DNA of 64,000 nt from Actinokineospora bangkokensis. Its GTDB lineage: Bacteria > Actinomycetota > Actinomycetes > Mycobacteriales > Pseudonocardiaceae. A program made the translations under genes and the position numbers. The notes under the pieces are model-generated. The model was not told the origin of the DNA and ran no database searches. It worked only from the letters and a program-made list of their open reading frames with translations. Where the stretch lies: assembly GCF_001940455.1 (NCBI RefSeq), contig NZ_MKQR01000021.1, positions 145,221 to 209,220 of the forward strand, written 5' to 3'. Below are positions 50,468-58,603 of the stretch, piece by piece (the first letter of the stretch is position 1; each line of letters opens with the position of its first letter).

Positions 50468-51328
50468 GTGGCCGAGGTGCAGGGCGGTGGACCCACCGCC
50501 AGACGCATCGTGCTGGGCGCCCAGCTGCGCAGGCTCCGCGAGGCGGCGGAGATCAGCCGCGCGGACGCCGGGTACAGCATCCGCGGCTCGGAGTCGAAGA
50601 TCAGCCGGATGGAGCTGGGCCGGGTCGGGTTCAAGGAGCGCGACATCGCCGACCTGCTCACCCTCTACGGCGTGCACGACAGCACCGAGCGCGAGCAGTT
50701 CCTCGACCTGGTCAAGCAGGCCAGCGAGCCGGGCTGGTGGCACCGCTACAACGACCTGATGCCGCCGTGGTTCCAGGACCTCGTCGGGCTGGAGGAGGCG
50801 GCCTCGCGCATCCAGTCCTACGAGCTGCAGTTCGTCCCCGGCCTGCTGCAGACCGAGGACTACGCGCGGGCCGTCGTCAGCGGCGGGCGGCCCGACCACG
50901 CCACCGAGGAGACCGAGCGGCGCGTGGCGCTGCGGATGAGCAGGCAGAAGGTGCTGCACGGGCTGCACGCGCCGAAGCTGTGGGCGGTGGTCGACGAGTC
51001 GGTGCTGCACCGGCCGATCGGCGGGCACCGCGTGCTGCGCGAGCAGCTGGACCACCTGCTGGAGATGACCCGGCTGCCGAACGTGTCGCTGCAGGTGGTG
51101 CCGTGGGCGCTGAGCGGCTACGCGGCGGAGGGCTCGTTCTCGGTGCTGCGCTTCTCCGAGCCGGAGCTGCCCGACCTGGTCTACCTGGAGCACCTGGGCG
51201 GGGCGGCCTACCTCGACCGGGCGGAGGAGATCGAGCGGTACAGCCGGGTGATCGACCGGCTGACCGTGGACGCCGAGACCCCGGCCCGCACCCGCGAGCT
51301 GCTGGCCAAGCGCCGCGCGGAGCTCTGA
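50468..51328 (+). CDS. XRE-family regulator with DUF5753 domain
   Basis: 286 aa. N-terminal helix-turn-helix (LGAQLRRLREAAEISRADAG... SKISRMELGRVGFKERD, residues ~14-70), then the DUF5753 domain with its hallmark IQSYELQFVPGLLQTEDYARAV and a C-terminal LEHLGGAAYLD. This architecture pairs with DUF397 proteins in actinomycete development and antibiotic control. The GTG at 50468 follows GGAAGGGA. A strong terminator lies between it and the DUF397 gene, so they are separate transcripts. Confidence 0.92.
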   Translation: MAEVQGGGPTARRIVLGAQLRRLREAAEISRADAGYSIRGSESKISRMELGRVGFKERDIADLLTLYGVHDSTEREQFLDLVKQASEPGWWHRYNDLMPPWFQDLVGLEEAASRIQSYELQFVPGLLQTEDYARAVVSGGRPDHATEETERRVALRMSRQKVLHGLHAPKLWAVVDESVLHRPIGGHRVLREQLDHLLEMTRLPNVSLQVVPWALSGYAAEGSFSVLRFSEPELPDLVYLEHLGGAAYLDRAEEIERYSRVIDRLTVDAETPARTRELLAKRRAEL

Positions 51329-51351
51329 GCACGGGAACACGAGCAGGCGAG

Positions 51352-51381
51352 ACGGGCCCCGGCGATTGCGCCGGGGCCCGT
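51352..51381 (+). terminator. Strong terminator after the XRE gene
   Basis: ACGGGCCCCGGCG (51352-51364) and CGCCGGGGCCCGT (51369-51381) pair perfectly over 13 bases around an ATTG loop, followed by TT. Confidence 0.88.
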
Positions 51382-51464
51382 TTCCGTCCCCGGGACGGGG
51401 GGACGTGACACCCTCCGCATAGCGCTTCCCCCGTCAGATTTCCACGGTCGTATGACACTTTCGG

Positions 51465-51526
51465 ATGCACGTGCATGTGCGTAAGCGAGCCTCGTGTTAC
51501 GGTCAGCACCGGAAGATGCACGTGCA
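51465..51526. promoter_or_regulatory. Twin CACGTG palindromes upstream of the DUF397 gene
   Basis: ATGCACGTGCAT (51465-51476, a perfect 12-base palindrome) and ATGCACGTGCA (51516-51526) are centred 51 bases apart, close to five helical turns. Between them lies AT-richer DNA (TAAGCGAGCCTCGTGTTACG) that could hold the promoter. The second site ends 38 bases before the DUF397 ATG. Likely operator for a dimeric regulator, possibly the adjacent XRE protein. Confidence 0.6.
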
Positions 51527-51564
51527 GTTGACTGCGCGGACTGACCGATTCGGGGGTCGAACCG

Positions 51565-52158
51565 ATGACCGAGGTGCACAACGGGATACCCGCGGGCGCG
51601 CTGCCCGACGCGGCCTGGCGCCGCAGCTCCCGCAGCGGCAAGCTGGGGAACTGCGTCGAGCTGGCCCACCTGCCCACCGCCGCGGCGGTGCGCGACAGCA
51701 AGGCCCCGGACGGCCCGGCGCTGGTGCTGCCCGGCCGGGCGCTCGCGGCCCTGGTCGCCGCCGCCCGCGCGGGCCGCCTCGACCGGCCGACCACGGCCGA
51801 CCTGCTGCGCACCCTGGTCGCCCGGGGCTTCGAGTTCCTGCACCCCCGCGACGCCGAGGGTGACCTGGTCGCCGTCGTCGGCGTCCGCGCCCACCACGGG
51901 GTGATCGACGTCGTCCGGCTGCACGCCGAGGACGACGTCACCGCCCTGCGCCTGCCCGGCGACACGCTGGACGTGCTCAACCCGACCACCGTGCTCTGGG
52001 AGCGCACCGGCTGGGCGACCACCGTGCTGCGCCTGCTGATCGACCTGCCCGACGACCGCACCCCGGGCGTCGCCACCACCGGCACCGTCTCCCCGCTGCG
52101 CGGCGTCTGGCTGCCGACCACCCCGGGCCGCGCGAAGTGGCTGCCCGCAACGGCATGA
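51565..52158 (+). CDS. DUF397 protein with C-terminal extension
   Basis: 197 aa. Residues ~17-75 are a DUF397 domain (AAWRRSSRSGKLGNCVELA... AVRDSKAPDGPALVLPGRAL). Ordinary DUF397 proteins are 60-80 aa and end there; here ~120 residues follow (DLLRTLVARGFEFLHPRD, GVIDVVRLHAEDDVTALRLP, VLWERTGWATTVLRLLIDLP) that I do not recognise. DUF397 proteins work with XRE/DUF5753 regulators such as the one upstream. ATG at 51565. Ends at a GC hairpin. Confidence 0.8.
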   Translation: MTEVHNGIPAGALPDAAWRRSSRSGKLGNCVELAHLPTAAAVRDSKAPDGPALVLPGRALAALVAAARAGRLDRPTTADLLRTLVARGFEFLHPRDAEGDLVAVVGVRAHHGVIDVVRLHAEDDVTALRLPGDTLDVLNPTTVLWERTGWATTVLRLLIDLPDDRTPGVATTGTVSPLRGVWLPTTPGRAKWLPATA

Positions 52159-52177
52159 GCCCCCTGGGGGCGTGAGC

Positions 52178-52217
52178 GCCGGGGGCCGCCTTCCTTCGGG
52201 GGAGGGCGGCCCCCGGC
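52178..52217. terminator. Terminator between DUF397 and acyltransferase genes
   Basis: GCCGGGGGCCGCC (52178-52190) pairs with GGCGGCCCCCGGC (52205-52217); an inner TTCC/GGGGA stem closes on a TTC loop. Between convergent genes. Confidence 0.82.
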
Positions 52218-52295
52218 CCCGTCACCCGGCCCTGCGGACCCCGGCCCCGCGGACCCCGACGCTGGGGGTCCCGGCAGCTCGGCAGCCCGCCGCGG

Positions 52296-53048
52296 TCAGC
52301 TCTCCAGCGTCTTCTGCAACGCCTTGGCGGCCTTGCGCGCCATGTCCGCCACCGCTTCCCGCCGCACCGCGTCGGCCTCGTAGGCGGACACCCGGTTGCG
52401 CACCACCTTCGCCGGGGCGCCTGCCGCGATGGCGTAGTCCGGGATGTCTCCGCGCACGACCGCGTGCGCGCCGAGCACGCACCCGCGCCCGACGCGGGTG
52501 CCCTTGGTGACCGTGACCTTCGTGCAGATCCAGGTGTCCGGGCCGATGCGCACCGGGGACTTGACGATGCCCTGGTCCTTGATGGGCTGGTGGATGTCGG
52601 TGGTGACGTGGTCGAAGTCGCAGATGTAGACCCAGTCGGCGACGAGGGCGGCTTCGCCCAGCTCGATGTCGAGGTAGCAGTTGACGACGTTCTGCCTGCC
52701 GAAGACGACCTTGTCCCCGATGCGCAGGGAGCCCTCGTGGCAGCGGATGGCGTTGCCGTCGCCGATGTGCACCCAGCGGCCGATCTCCAGCCTGCCGAAG
52801 CCGGGGCGGGCGTGGACCTCGACGTCCTTGCCGAGGAAGACCATGCCGCGCAGGACGACGTGCGGGTTGAGCAGGCGGAACTTGAGCAGCCGCCAGTAGC
52901 GGACCAGGTACCAGGGGGTGTAGGCGCGGTTGCGCAGCACCCAGCGCAGCGAGGCCCTGGTCAGGAACCGGGCCTGCTGCGGGTCGCGGTGGCGGCGCGA
53001 CCAGAAGCGCAGGCGGGTGGCCACCGGCGATCCCCACATCGACGTCAT
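52296..53048 (-). CDS. Hexapeptide-repeat (LbH) acyltransferase
   Basis: 250 aa. A ~65-residue basic, aromatic N-terminus (RAYTPWYLVRYWRLLKFRLL) is followed by left-handed beta-helix repeats (RLEIGRWVHIGDGNAIRCHE, SPVRIGPDTWICTKVTVTKGTRVGRGCVLGAHAVVRGDIPDYAIAAGAPAKVV). The last segment is the acyl-CoA-binding end typical of WbbJ/maltose acetyltransferase-like enzymes. Close to the glucan cluster, as Rv3034c is in mycobacteria, so it may acylate a sugar or glucan; not proven. Confidence 0.85.
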   Translation of the reverse strand: MTSMWGSPVATRLRFWSRRHRDPQQARFLTRASLRWVLRNRAYTPWYLVRYWRLLKFRLLNPHVVLRGMVFLGKDVEVHARPGFGRLEIGRWVHIGDGNAIRCHEGSLRIGDKVVFGRQNVVNCYLDIELGEAALVADWVYICDFDHVTTDIHQPIKDQGIVKSPVRIGPDTWICTKVTVTKGTRVGRGCVLGAHAVVRGDIPDYAIAAGAPAKVVRNRVSAYEADAVRREAVADMARKAAKALQKTLES

Positions 53049-53105
53049 GCCCCGACGGTAGCCGAGCGGGGTCGGGGTCCGGAGCGGGGTGGCAGGCTGG
53101 TGGCC

Positions 53106-54044
53106 ATGCCCAGTCTGATCATCGACACCGACCCCGGCGTGGACGACGCCTTCGCGCTGGCGCTGGCGGTGCGCTCGCCGCAGGCCCGGGTGCTCGCGGT
53201 GACCACCGTGTTCGGCAACACCGACCTGGCGCAGACCACCCGCAACGCGCAGCGGCTGCTGGCGCTGCTGGGCCGCGAGGACATCCCGGTGGCCGCCGGG
53301 GCGGCGCGGCCCCTGGTGTACCCGTCACCGGTCGAGGCGGACACGGTGCACGGCGACGACGGCCTGTCCGGGCGCGCGCTGACCCTGCCGGAGCCGACCG
53401 CACCGCTGGCCGAGGAGGACGCCGTGTCGCTGATGGCGCGGCTGGTGCGGGAGTCGCCCGAGCCGGTGACGCTGGTGCCGATCGGCCCGCTGACGAACAT
53501 CGCCGCGCTGTTCGCCGCCCACCCCGGGGTGAAGGCGAACGTCGACCGGGTGGTGGTGATGGGCGGGGGCCTCACCGGCGGCAACGTCACCGCCGCGGCC
53601 GAGTTCAACCTGTGGTGCGACCCGGAAGCGGCGTACCGGGTGCTGGTGGAGGAGGACGTGCCCACGGTGCTGGTGCCGATCGACCTGACCTACCAGTGCT
53701 CGGTCGACGGCGCGTGGCTGGACGAGGTGCGGGCGTCGGGGCCGGTGGGCGCGGTGCTCGAACCGCTGACCGAGACCTACCGGGCGCACTACGGGCGCGT
53801 CCTCGGCTACGACGGCACGGTGATGCACGACGCCGTGGCGGTGGCGGAGGCCGTGCACCCCGGCACGCTGACCACCACCCCGATGCCCATCACCGTCGAC
53901 ACCGCCCCCGGCCCGCGGCGCGGGGGCACGCTGGCCGACCGCAGGCTCATCGCCGTGGACGGCCCGGGGTTCCGCACCGTCGAGGTGGCCACCGGCACCG
54001 ACGTGGCGGCGTTCCGCGACCTGCTCAAGGCGCGGCTGGGGTGA
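53106..54044 (+). CDS. Inosine-uridine-type nucleoside hydrolase
   Basis: 312 aa. The Ca2+-binding signature DTDPGVDDAFAL (residues 7-18) opens the protein; VTLVPIGPLTNIAAL, VVMGGG and the EFNLWCDPEAA loop follow, with the His-containing MHDAVAVA near the C-terminus. Releases ribose from nucleosides for salvage; base preference unknown. It sits on the plus strand within a minus-strand block and looks like a local insertion relative to mycobacteria. Confidence 0.94.
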   Translation: MPSLIIDTDPGVDDAFALALAVRSPQARVLAVTTVFGNTDLAQTTRNAQRLLALLGREDIPVAAGAARPLVYPSPVEADTVHGDDGLSGRALTLPEPTAPLAEEDAVSLMARLVRESPEPVTLVPIGPLTNIAALFAAHPGVKANVDRVVVMGGGLTGGNVTAAAEFNLWCDPEAAYRVLVEEDVPTVLVPIDLTYQCSVDGAWLDEVRASGPVGAVLEPLTETYRAHYGRVLGYDGTVMHDAVAVAEAVHPGTLTTTPMPITVDTAPGPRRGGTLADRRLIAVDGPGFRTVEVATGTDVAAFRDLLKARLG

Positions 54045-54050
54045 GCGCGC

Positions 54051-54083
54051 GGCCGCCCGGGTCCGCGGTGGACCCGGGCGGCC
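54051..54083. terminator. 14-bp perfect stem-loop between convergent genes
   Basis: GGCCGCCCGGGTCC (54051-54064) and GGACCCGGGCGGCC (54070-54083) pair perfectly around GCGGT, 6 bases after the nucleoside hydrolase stop and 6 before the facing methyltransferase stop; a bidirectional terminator. Confidence 0.88.
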
Positions 54084-54089
54084 CGGTGC

Positions 54090-55058
54090 TCAGCCCGCCT
54101 TGCGGCCGCCGATCATCACGTTGTAGAAGAACTGCCGCGGCACGAACCGCTTCATCACCCGGTCGTCCAACCAGGACAGCCGCTGCCAGGAGCGCATCGC
54201 GAACATCGCCCAGCCGAAGCCGAGCTTCTCCCGCGGCACCGCGGCCTCGAAGGTGCGCACCGGCCAGCCGAGCAGGGCGGCGGTGAACTCCTCGGTCTTG
54301 GCCTCGACGTCCACCAGGCCCGCCGCGCGGGCGACGCCCTCCAGCTCGGCGGGGTCGAAGGTGTGGATGTCGACGACGGCCTCCAGCGCCGCGGCCCGGG
54401 AGGACTCGTCCAGCTCCTCCTGCGGGCGCCGCCAGCCGCGCAGCGGGCCCAGCTTGGTGATGTTGGTGGTCAGCCACCAGGTCGCCTGGCCGAGCTTGCG
54501 GGCGTACCTGTCCCCGATGCGGGTGGGCTCGCCCGCGAAGACGAACCTGCCACCGGGCTTGAGCACCCGGCGGATCTCCGCGAACGCGGCGGGCAGGTCG
54601 GGGATGTGGTGCAGCACCGCGTGCCCGACGACCAGGTCGAAGGTGTCGTCGTCGTAGGGGATGCGCTCGGCGTCGGCGACCCGGCCCTCCACGTCCAGGC
54701 CCAGGTTCTTGGCGTTGCGCAGCGCGACCTCGACCATGCCCGGGGACAGGTCGGTCACGTACCCCTTCTCGCCCACGCCGCCCTGCATGAGGTTGAGCAG
54801 GAAGAACCCGGTGCCGCTGCCCAGCTCCATGACCTTCTCGAACGGGCCCGCGGCCTCGCCCGCCACGGCGGTGAAGCGGCCGGTGGCGTAGTCGATGCAG
54901 CGCTCGTCGTAGGAGATCGACCACTTCTCGTCGTAGGTCCCGGCCTCCCAGTCGTGGTACAGGACGTTCGCCAGCTTGGGGTCGGCGTAGGCGGCCTGCA
55001 CCTCCTCGGCGGAGGCGTGCGGGTTGGGCTTGGGGGTGCCGTCGGTGTCAGCGGCCAT
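54090..55058 (-). CDS. SAM-dependent methyltransferase
   Basis: 322 aa. Motif I KVMELGSGTGFFLLNLMQGG near residue 75; GYVTDLSPGMVEVALRNAK; VVGHAVLHHIPDLPAAFAEIRRVLKPGGRFVF. The C-terminal ~120 residues (FGWAMFAMRSWQRLSWLDDRVMKRFVPRQFFYNVMIG) may bind a large or lipid-like substrate. It overlaps the enoyl-CoA hydratase gene by 11 bases. The same neighbour pair exists in mycobacteria (Rv3038c beside echA17). Substrate unknown. Confidence 0.86.
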   Translation of the reverse strand: MAADTDGTPKPNPHASAEEVQAAYADPKLANVLYHDWEAGTYDEKWSISYDERCIDYATGRFTAVAGEAAGPFEKVMELGSGTGFFLLNLMQGGVGEKGYVTDLSPGMVEVALRNAKNLGLDVEGRVADAERIPYDDDTFDLVVGHAVLHHIPDLPAAFAEIRRVLKPGGRFVFAGEPTRIGDRYARKLGQATWWLTTNITKLGPLRGWRRPQEELDESSRAAALEAVVDIHTFDPAELEGVARAAGLVDVEAKTEEFTAALLGWPVRTFEAAVPREKLGFGWAMFAMRSWQRLSWLDDRVMKRFVPRQFFYNVMIGGRKAG

Positions 55059-55827
55059 CGAACTCGGCCTTCCCCGGTCCGTTCTCGATGAACGACCGCA
55101 TGCCGGTGGTCCGGTCCTCGGTGGCGAACAGGGCCGCGAACAGGTGGGTCTCCAGCTTGAGCCCGCTGGCGAGGTCGTTGTCCAGGCCGCCGTCGATGGC
55201 CGCCTTGGCCGCGGCCAGCGCGCGCGAGGCGCCCCCGGTGAACTGCGCGGCCCAGGCCACCGCGGTGGTGTAGACGTCGTCGGGGGCGACGACCTGGTCG
55301 AGCATGCCGATCGCCAGCGCCTCCTCGGCGCCGAGGAAGCGCCCGGTGTAGACGATGTCCTTGGCCTTGCTCGGGCCGACCAGGCGGGCCAGGCGCTGGG
55401 TGCCGCCCGCGCCGGGGATGATGCCGAGCAGGACCTCCGGCTGGCCGACCTTGGCGTTGTCGCCCGCCACCCGCCGGTCGCAGGCCAGGGCCAGCTCGAA
55501 GCCGCCGCCGAGGGCGTAGCCGGTGATCGCGGCGACGGTCGGCTTGGGCAGCGCGGCCACCTCGGCGATGGAGGCCTGGAGCTCGGGGGCGTAGTCGGTG
55601 ATGTCGCCGTAGGACATCGCCGCGAACTCCTTGACGTCGGCGCCGGCGGCGAACACCTTGGGCCCGCCGTAGACCACCACGGCCTTGACGTCGGCGCGCG
55701 CCGCCGCCTCGCGGGCGGCCTCGCGCAGCTCCGCCTGCAGCTGGCGGTTGATCGCGTTCATCGGTGGCCGGTCGAGGCGGATCGTGCCGACCCCGCCCTC
55801 CACTTCGAGCCGGACGAACTCACCCAC
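55048..55827 (-). CDS. Enoyl-CoA hydratase/isomerase family protein
   Basis: 259 aa crotonase fold. Oxyanion-hole segments [13 protein letters not shown] and [17 protein letters not shown]; catalytic Glu region [25 protein letters not shown]. Hydrates 2-enoyl-CoA in fatty acid breakdown. AGGAGG at 55840-55835 sits 7 bases before the GTG at 55827, which fixes this start over two upstream alternatives. Overlaps the following methyltransferase gene. Confidence 0.92.
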   Translation of the reverse strand: MGEFVRLEVEGGVGTIRLDRPPMNAINRQLQAELREAAREAAARADVKAVVVYGGPKVFAAGADVKEFAAMSYGDITDYAPELQASIAEVAALPKPTVAAITGYALGGGFELALACDRRVAGDNAKVGQPEVLLGIIPGAGGTQRLARLVGPSKAKDIVYTGRFLGAEEALAIGMLDQVVAPDDVYTTAVAWAAQFTGGASRALAAAKAAIDGGLDNDLASGLKLETHLFAALFATEDRTTGMRSFIENGPGKAEFDGR

Positions 55828-55965
55828 GGCCACGCCTCCTGTGTTCGATCCGCCCGCCACCTCCCCACCCGGCACCCGGGCCGACCCGGTGGGGTCTGGC
55901 GCGGTCCGGCGAGCGGCGGCGACGGCGGTGCCGGTCTGTCCCCCGAGAGGTTACTCGTCAGTACG

Positions 55966-56802
55966 TCAGCCGCGCCTGCGGGCGAAGAAGCGCTCGCCCG
56001 AGCGCTCCAGCTCCAGCGGCTGCCCGAACGCCGCCGACAGGTTCTCGCTGGTGAGCACGTCGTCGATGAGGCCCTGGGCGACCACCTCGCCGCGGGCGAG
56101 CAGCAGCAGGTGGGTGAAGCCGGGCGGGATCTCCTCGACGTGGTGGGTCACCAGCACGGTGGCCGGGGCGTCGGGGTCCATGGCCAGCTCGCTGAGCCTG
56201 CCCACCAGGTCCTCGCGGCCGCCCAGGTCCAGGCCCGCGGCGGGTTCGTCGAGCAGCAGCAGCTCGGGGTCGGTCATCAGCGCCCTGGCGATGAGGGTGC
56301 GCTTGCGCTCGCCCTCCGACAGCGTGCCGAAGGTGCGGTCGGCCAGGTGCGCGATGCCCAGCGACTTCAGCAGCTCGCCCGCGCGGCCGGTGTCGAGCTG
56401 GTCGTACTGCTCGCGCCAGCGGCCCAGCACCGCGTACCCGGCGCTGACCACCACGTCGATGACCTTCTCGTCCGGCGGCACCCGGTTGCCGGTGGCGGCG
56501 GTGGCGAAGCCGATGCGGGTGCGCAGCTCGAACACGTCCACCCGGCCCATCCGCTCCCCGAGCACGTGCACGGTCCCGGCGGTGGGGTGCAGCTCGGCGC
56601 CCGCGAGCCGCAGCAGCGTGGTCTTGCCCGCCCCGTTGCCCCCCAGCACCACCCAGCGCTCGTCGAGCTCCACGCGCCAGTCCACGCCCTTGAGCAGGTC
56701 GTTGCTGCCGCGCCGCACGCCGACGCCCGCCAGGTGCAGCACGAGGTCGTCGAGGTCGTCCGGGGTGCCGTCGGGGGTGCTCAGGTCCGTCACGACGGCC
56801 AT
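55966..56802 (-). CDS. ABC ATPase, solitary (ModF/YlmA-like)
   Basis: 278 aa. Walker A GGNGAGKTT (54-62), signature LSEGERKRTLIARALM, Walker B LLLLDEPAAGLDLGGRE and switch VTHHVEEIPPGFTHLLLLARG. No permease or binding protein is adjacent, and the form DEPAAGLDLGGRE...HHVEEIPPGF matches the stand-alone ATPases found next to serB2 in mycobacteria (Rv3041c). Role unknown. The ATG at 56802 is favoured over an upstream extension that is Pro-rich. Confidence 0.88.
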   Translation of the reverse strand: MAVVTDLSTPDGTPDDLDDLVLHLAGVGVRRGSNDLLKGVDWRVELDERWVVLGGNGAGKTTLLRLAGAELHPTAGTVHVLGERMGRVDVFELRTRIGFATAATGNRVPPDEKVIDVVVSAGYAVLGRWREQYDQLDTGRAGELLKSLGIAHLADRTFGTLSEGERKRTLIARALMTDPELLLLDEPAAGLDLGGREDLVGRLSELAMDPDAPATVLVTHHVEEIPPGFTHLLLLARGEVVAQGLIDDVLTSENLSAAFGQPLELERSGERFFARRRG

Positions 56803-56920
56803 TGTGCCCGTGCGCGGCTTGCCGGGGCGTGCGGGGCTTTTGACCGGGTGCGCACCCGGGCTCGGCGGGGGCGGGGCGGGGGCGCTTGACTGGTCGGCAA
56901 CAGGACGGACGGGAGTGGGC

Positions 56921-57280
56921 ATGGCCTCCGGCTACACGGTGAACACCACCAGCCTGGCGATCAGGGTGGGTGAGCTGAACGCGGTCGCGGACTCGGTGGA
57001 CCAGGTGATCTCGACGCTCAACGCGGCGGGCTGCGACCTCGGGCCCGGTGAGATCACCGCCGCCGTGGCCGAGGTGGTCGAGCAGTGGCGCGACCACCTC
57101 GGGCAGTTCCGGGACAAGGTCGACAGGATCGCGGACAACGTGCGCGGCGCGGTGAGCAACTACGAGTCCGTGGAGCAGGGCGGCCACGACCGGATGATGG
57201 CCCTGGCCGACCGCACCGTGGCCGAGCAGCTCGTGCAGGGCCTGGAGCAGGCCGCGCCGCGGCCGAGGAGGCAGCCGTGA
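56921..57280 (+). CDS. WXG100/EspC-like type VII secretion substrate
   Basis: 119 aa, all-helical. YTVNTTSLAIRVGELNAVADSVDQVIS starts helix 1 and VEQWRDHLGQFRDKVDRIADNVRGAVSNYESVE forms helix 2, the helical-hairpin pattern of EspC/WXG100 proteins; the WXG tripeptide itself is replaced by an Ala/Gly-rich turn. No signal peptide. It overlaps the next gene by four bases (GTGA). It probably pairs with the second gene's N-terminal domain for export through an ESX system encoded elsewhere. Confidence 0.72.
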   Translation: MASGYTVNTTSLAIRVGELNAVADSVDQVISTLNAAGCDLGPGEITAAVAEVVEQWRDHLGQFRDKVDRIADNVRGAVSNYESVEQGGHDRMMALADRTVAEQLVQGLEQAAPRPRRQP

Positions 57281-58602
57281 GCAGGCCGGGCTTCCCCGCG
57301 CTGGGCTTCGACCCCACCCCCGGCGACCCCGGGACGGTGCAGGCGGTGCTGCTGTCGATGGCCTCGGCGCAGCAGGCGATCGCGACCACGCTGCCGCGGC
57401 TGGAGGAGGCCGCCAAGGTCACCGACGACGCCGACTGGGGCGGCAGCGCGGCCGAGGAGTTCAGCGACCACGGCGACGACCTGCCGATGGGCCTGGGCAA
57501 GGGCGGCGAGGCGATCGGCAAGGCCGTCGAGGCGCTGAGCGCGTGGGCGCGGGTGATGGTGCCCAACCAGACCAGGGCCGACGAGCTGGAGAAGCGGGCC
57601 AAGGACCTCAAGAAGCAGGTCAAGGCCGCGTCGGAGGCGGTGCGCGACGCCGCCGGGGCCATCCCGCGCGACACCTCGAACCCGCACTACGGCGCCCGCT
57701 ACGACGACTTCCTCTCCGCCACCAAGGCCGCCGCCGACCTCGACGCGCGGCTGGCCAAGGTGGTCGACGACGCCAAGCGGCTCCAGGCCAAGCACCTGCG
57801 CGAGGCCAACGCCGCCGCCGACGCCATCCGCAGCGGCCCGGACGACGCGTTCACGCCGGAGAACGACACCTGGTACGTGCAGGCCTTCGACGGCACCGCC
57901 AAGGCCGCCGACTGGGTGTCGCTGGCCACCGGCACGGTCGCCGCGGGCCTGGCCGCCACCGGCATCGGGCTGCCCGCGGCGGCGGTGCTGGAGACGGCGT
58001 CGACCACCAGCGGCGCGGTGGGCTCGCTCGCCGCGCTGGGCCAGCAGCTCTCCGGTTCGCGCAACGCCCAGGGCTGGGCGGGCACGCTGATCGGGCTGGG
58101 CACCAGCGTCATCCCCGGCGGCGGCACCGCCGCGGCGGCCGTGCGCTCGGGCACCCGGGCCGCGGCCAAGGGCGGGTCGCGGCAGGCGCTCAAGCAGGTG
58201 GCCAAGGACGTGCGCGAGGCGCTGGGGTCAGGCGGTGCGCCGGGCGTGGTGAACACCGTCAAGGAGATGCGCGAGCGCGGCATCGAGGGCAAGGTGCGCA
58301 AGGACCTCATCGACTCCGGGCGCGAGGCGGCCAAGCGCCAGGGGCTCACCGACGACCTGTCGAAGCTGCCGCTGGCCGAGCGCCGCGACGCACTGCTGGG
58401 CCTGGGCGCCGCGGAGAAGCAGCGCGAGGCCGTGGTCAGCTCGATCGACAACACCACCAAGCTCGCGGAGAAGGCGGGCGTCGAGCTCGACGACGGCCAG
58501 AAGGCCAGGCTGGACGCGCTCAAGCTGGCGCTGAACCCGACGCCCAAGGCGGTCGACGACGCGATCACCGGCAAGATCACCGACCGGCTGAAGGGCGAGT
58601 GA
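57277..58602 (+). CDS. Putative T7SS-secreted effector, unknown C-terminus
   Basis: 441 aa. N-terminal FDPTPGDPGTVQAVLLSM plus helices and a WGG motif (DADWGGSAAEEFSDH, residues ~50) fit the T7SS-signal domain of actinobacterial polymorphic toxins. A long charged coiled-coil region (LEKRAKDLKKQVKAASEAV) follows, then a hydrophobic stretch (WVSLATGTVAAGLAATGIGLPAAAV, ~residues 210-250) and a charged C-terminal ~150 residues (VKEMRERGIEGKVRKDLIDSG) that match no toxin I know. GTG with GGAGG upstream. Confidence 0.7.
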   Translation: MSRPGFPALGFDPTPGDPGTVQAVLLSMASAQQAIATTLPRLEEAAKVTDDADWGGSAAEEFSDHGDDLPMGLGKGGEAIGKAVEALSAWARVMVPNQTRADELEKRAKDLKKQVKAASEAVRDAAGAIPRDTSNPHYGARYDDFLSATKAAADLDARLAKVVDDAKRLQAKHLREANAAADAIRSGPDDAFTPENDTWYVQAFDGTAKAADWVSLATGTVAAGLAATGIGLPAAAVLETASTTSGAVGSLAALGQQLSGSRNAQGWAGTLIGLGTSVIPGGGTAAAAVRSGTRAAAKGGSRQALKQVAKDVREALGSGGAPGVVNTVKEMRERGIEGKVRKDLIDSGREAAKRQGLTDDLSKLPLAERRDALLGLGAAEKQREAVVSSIDNTTKLAEKAGVELDDGQKARLDALKLALNPTPKAVDDAITGKITDRLKGE

Positions 58603-58603
58603 C

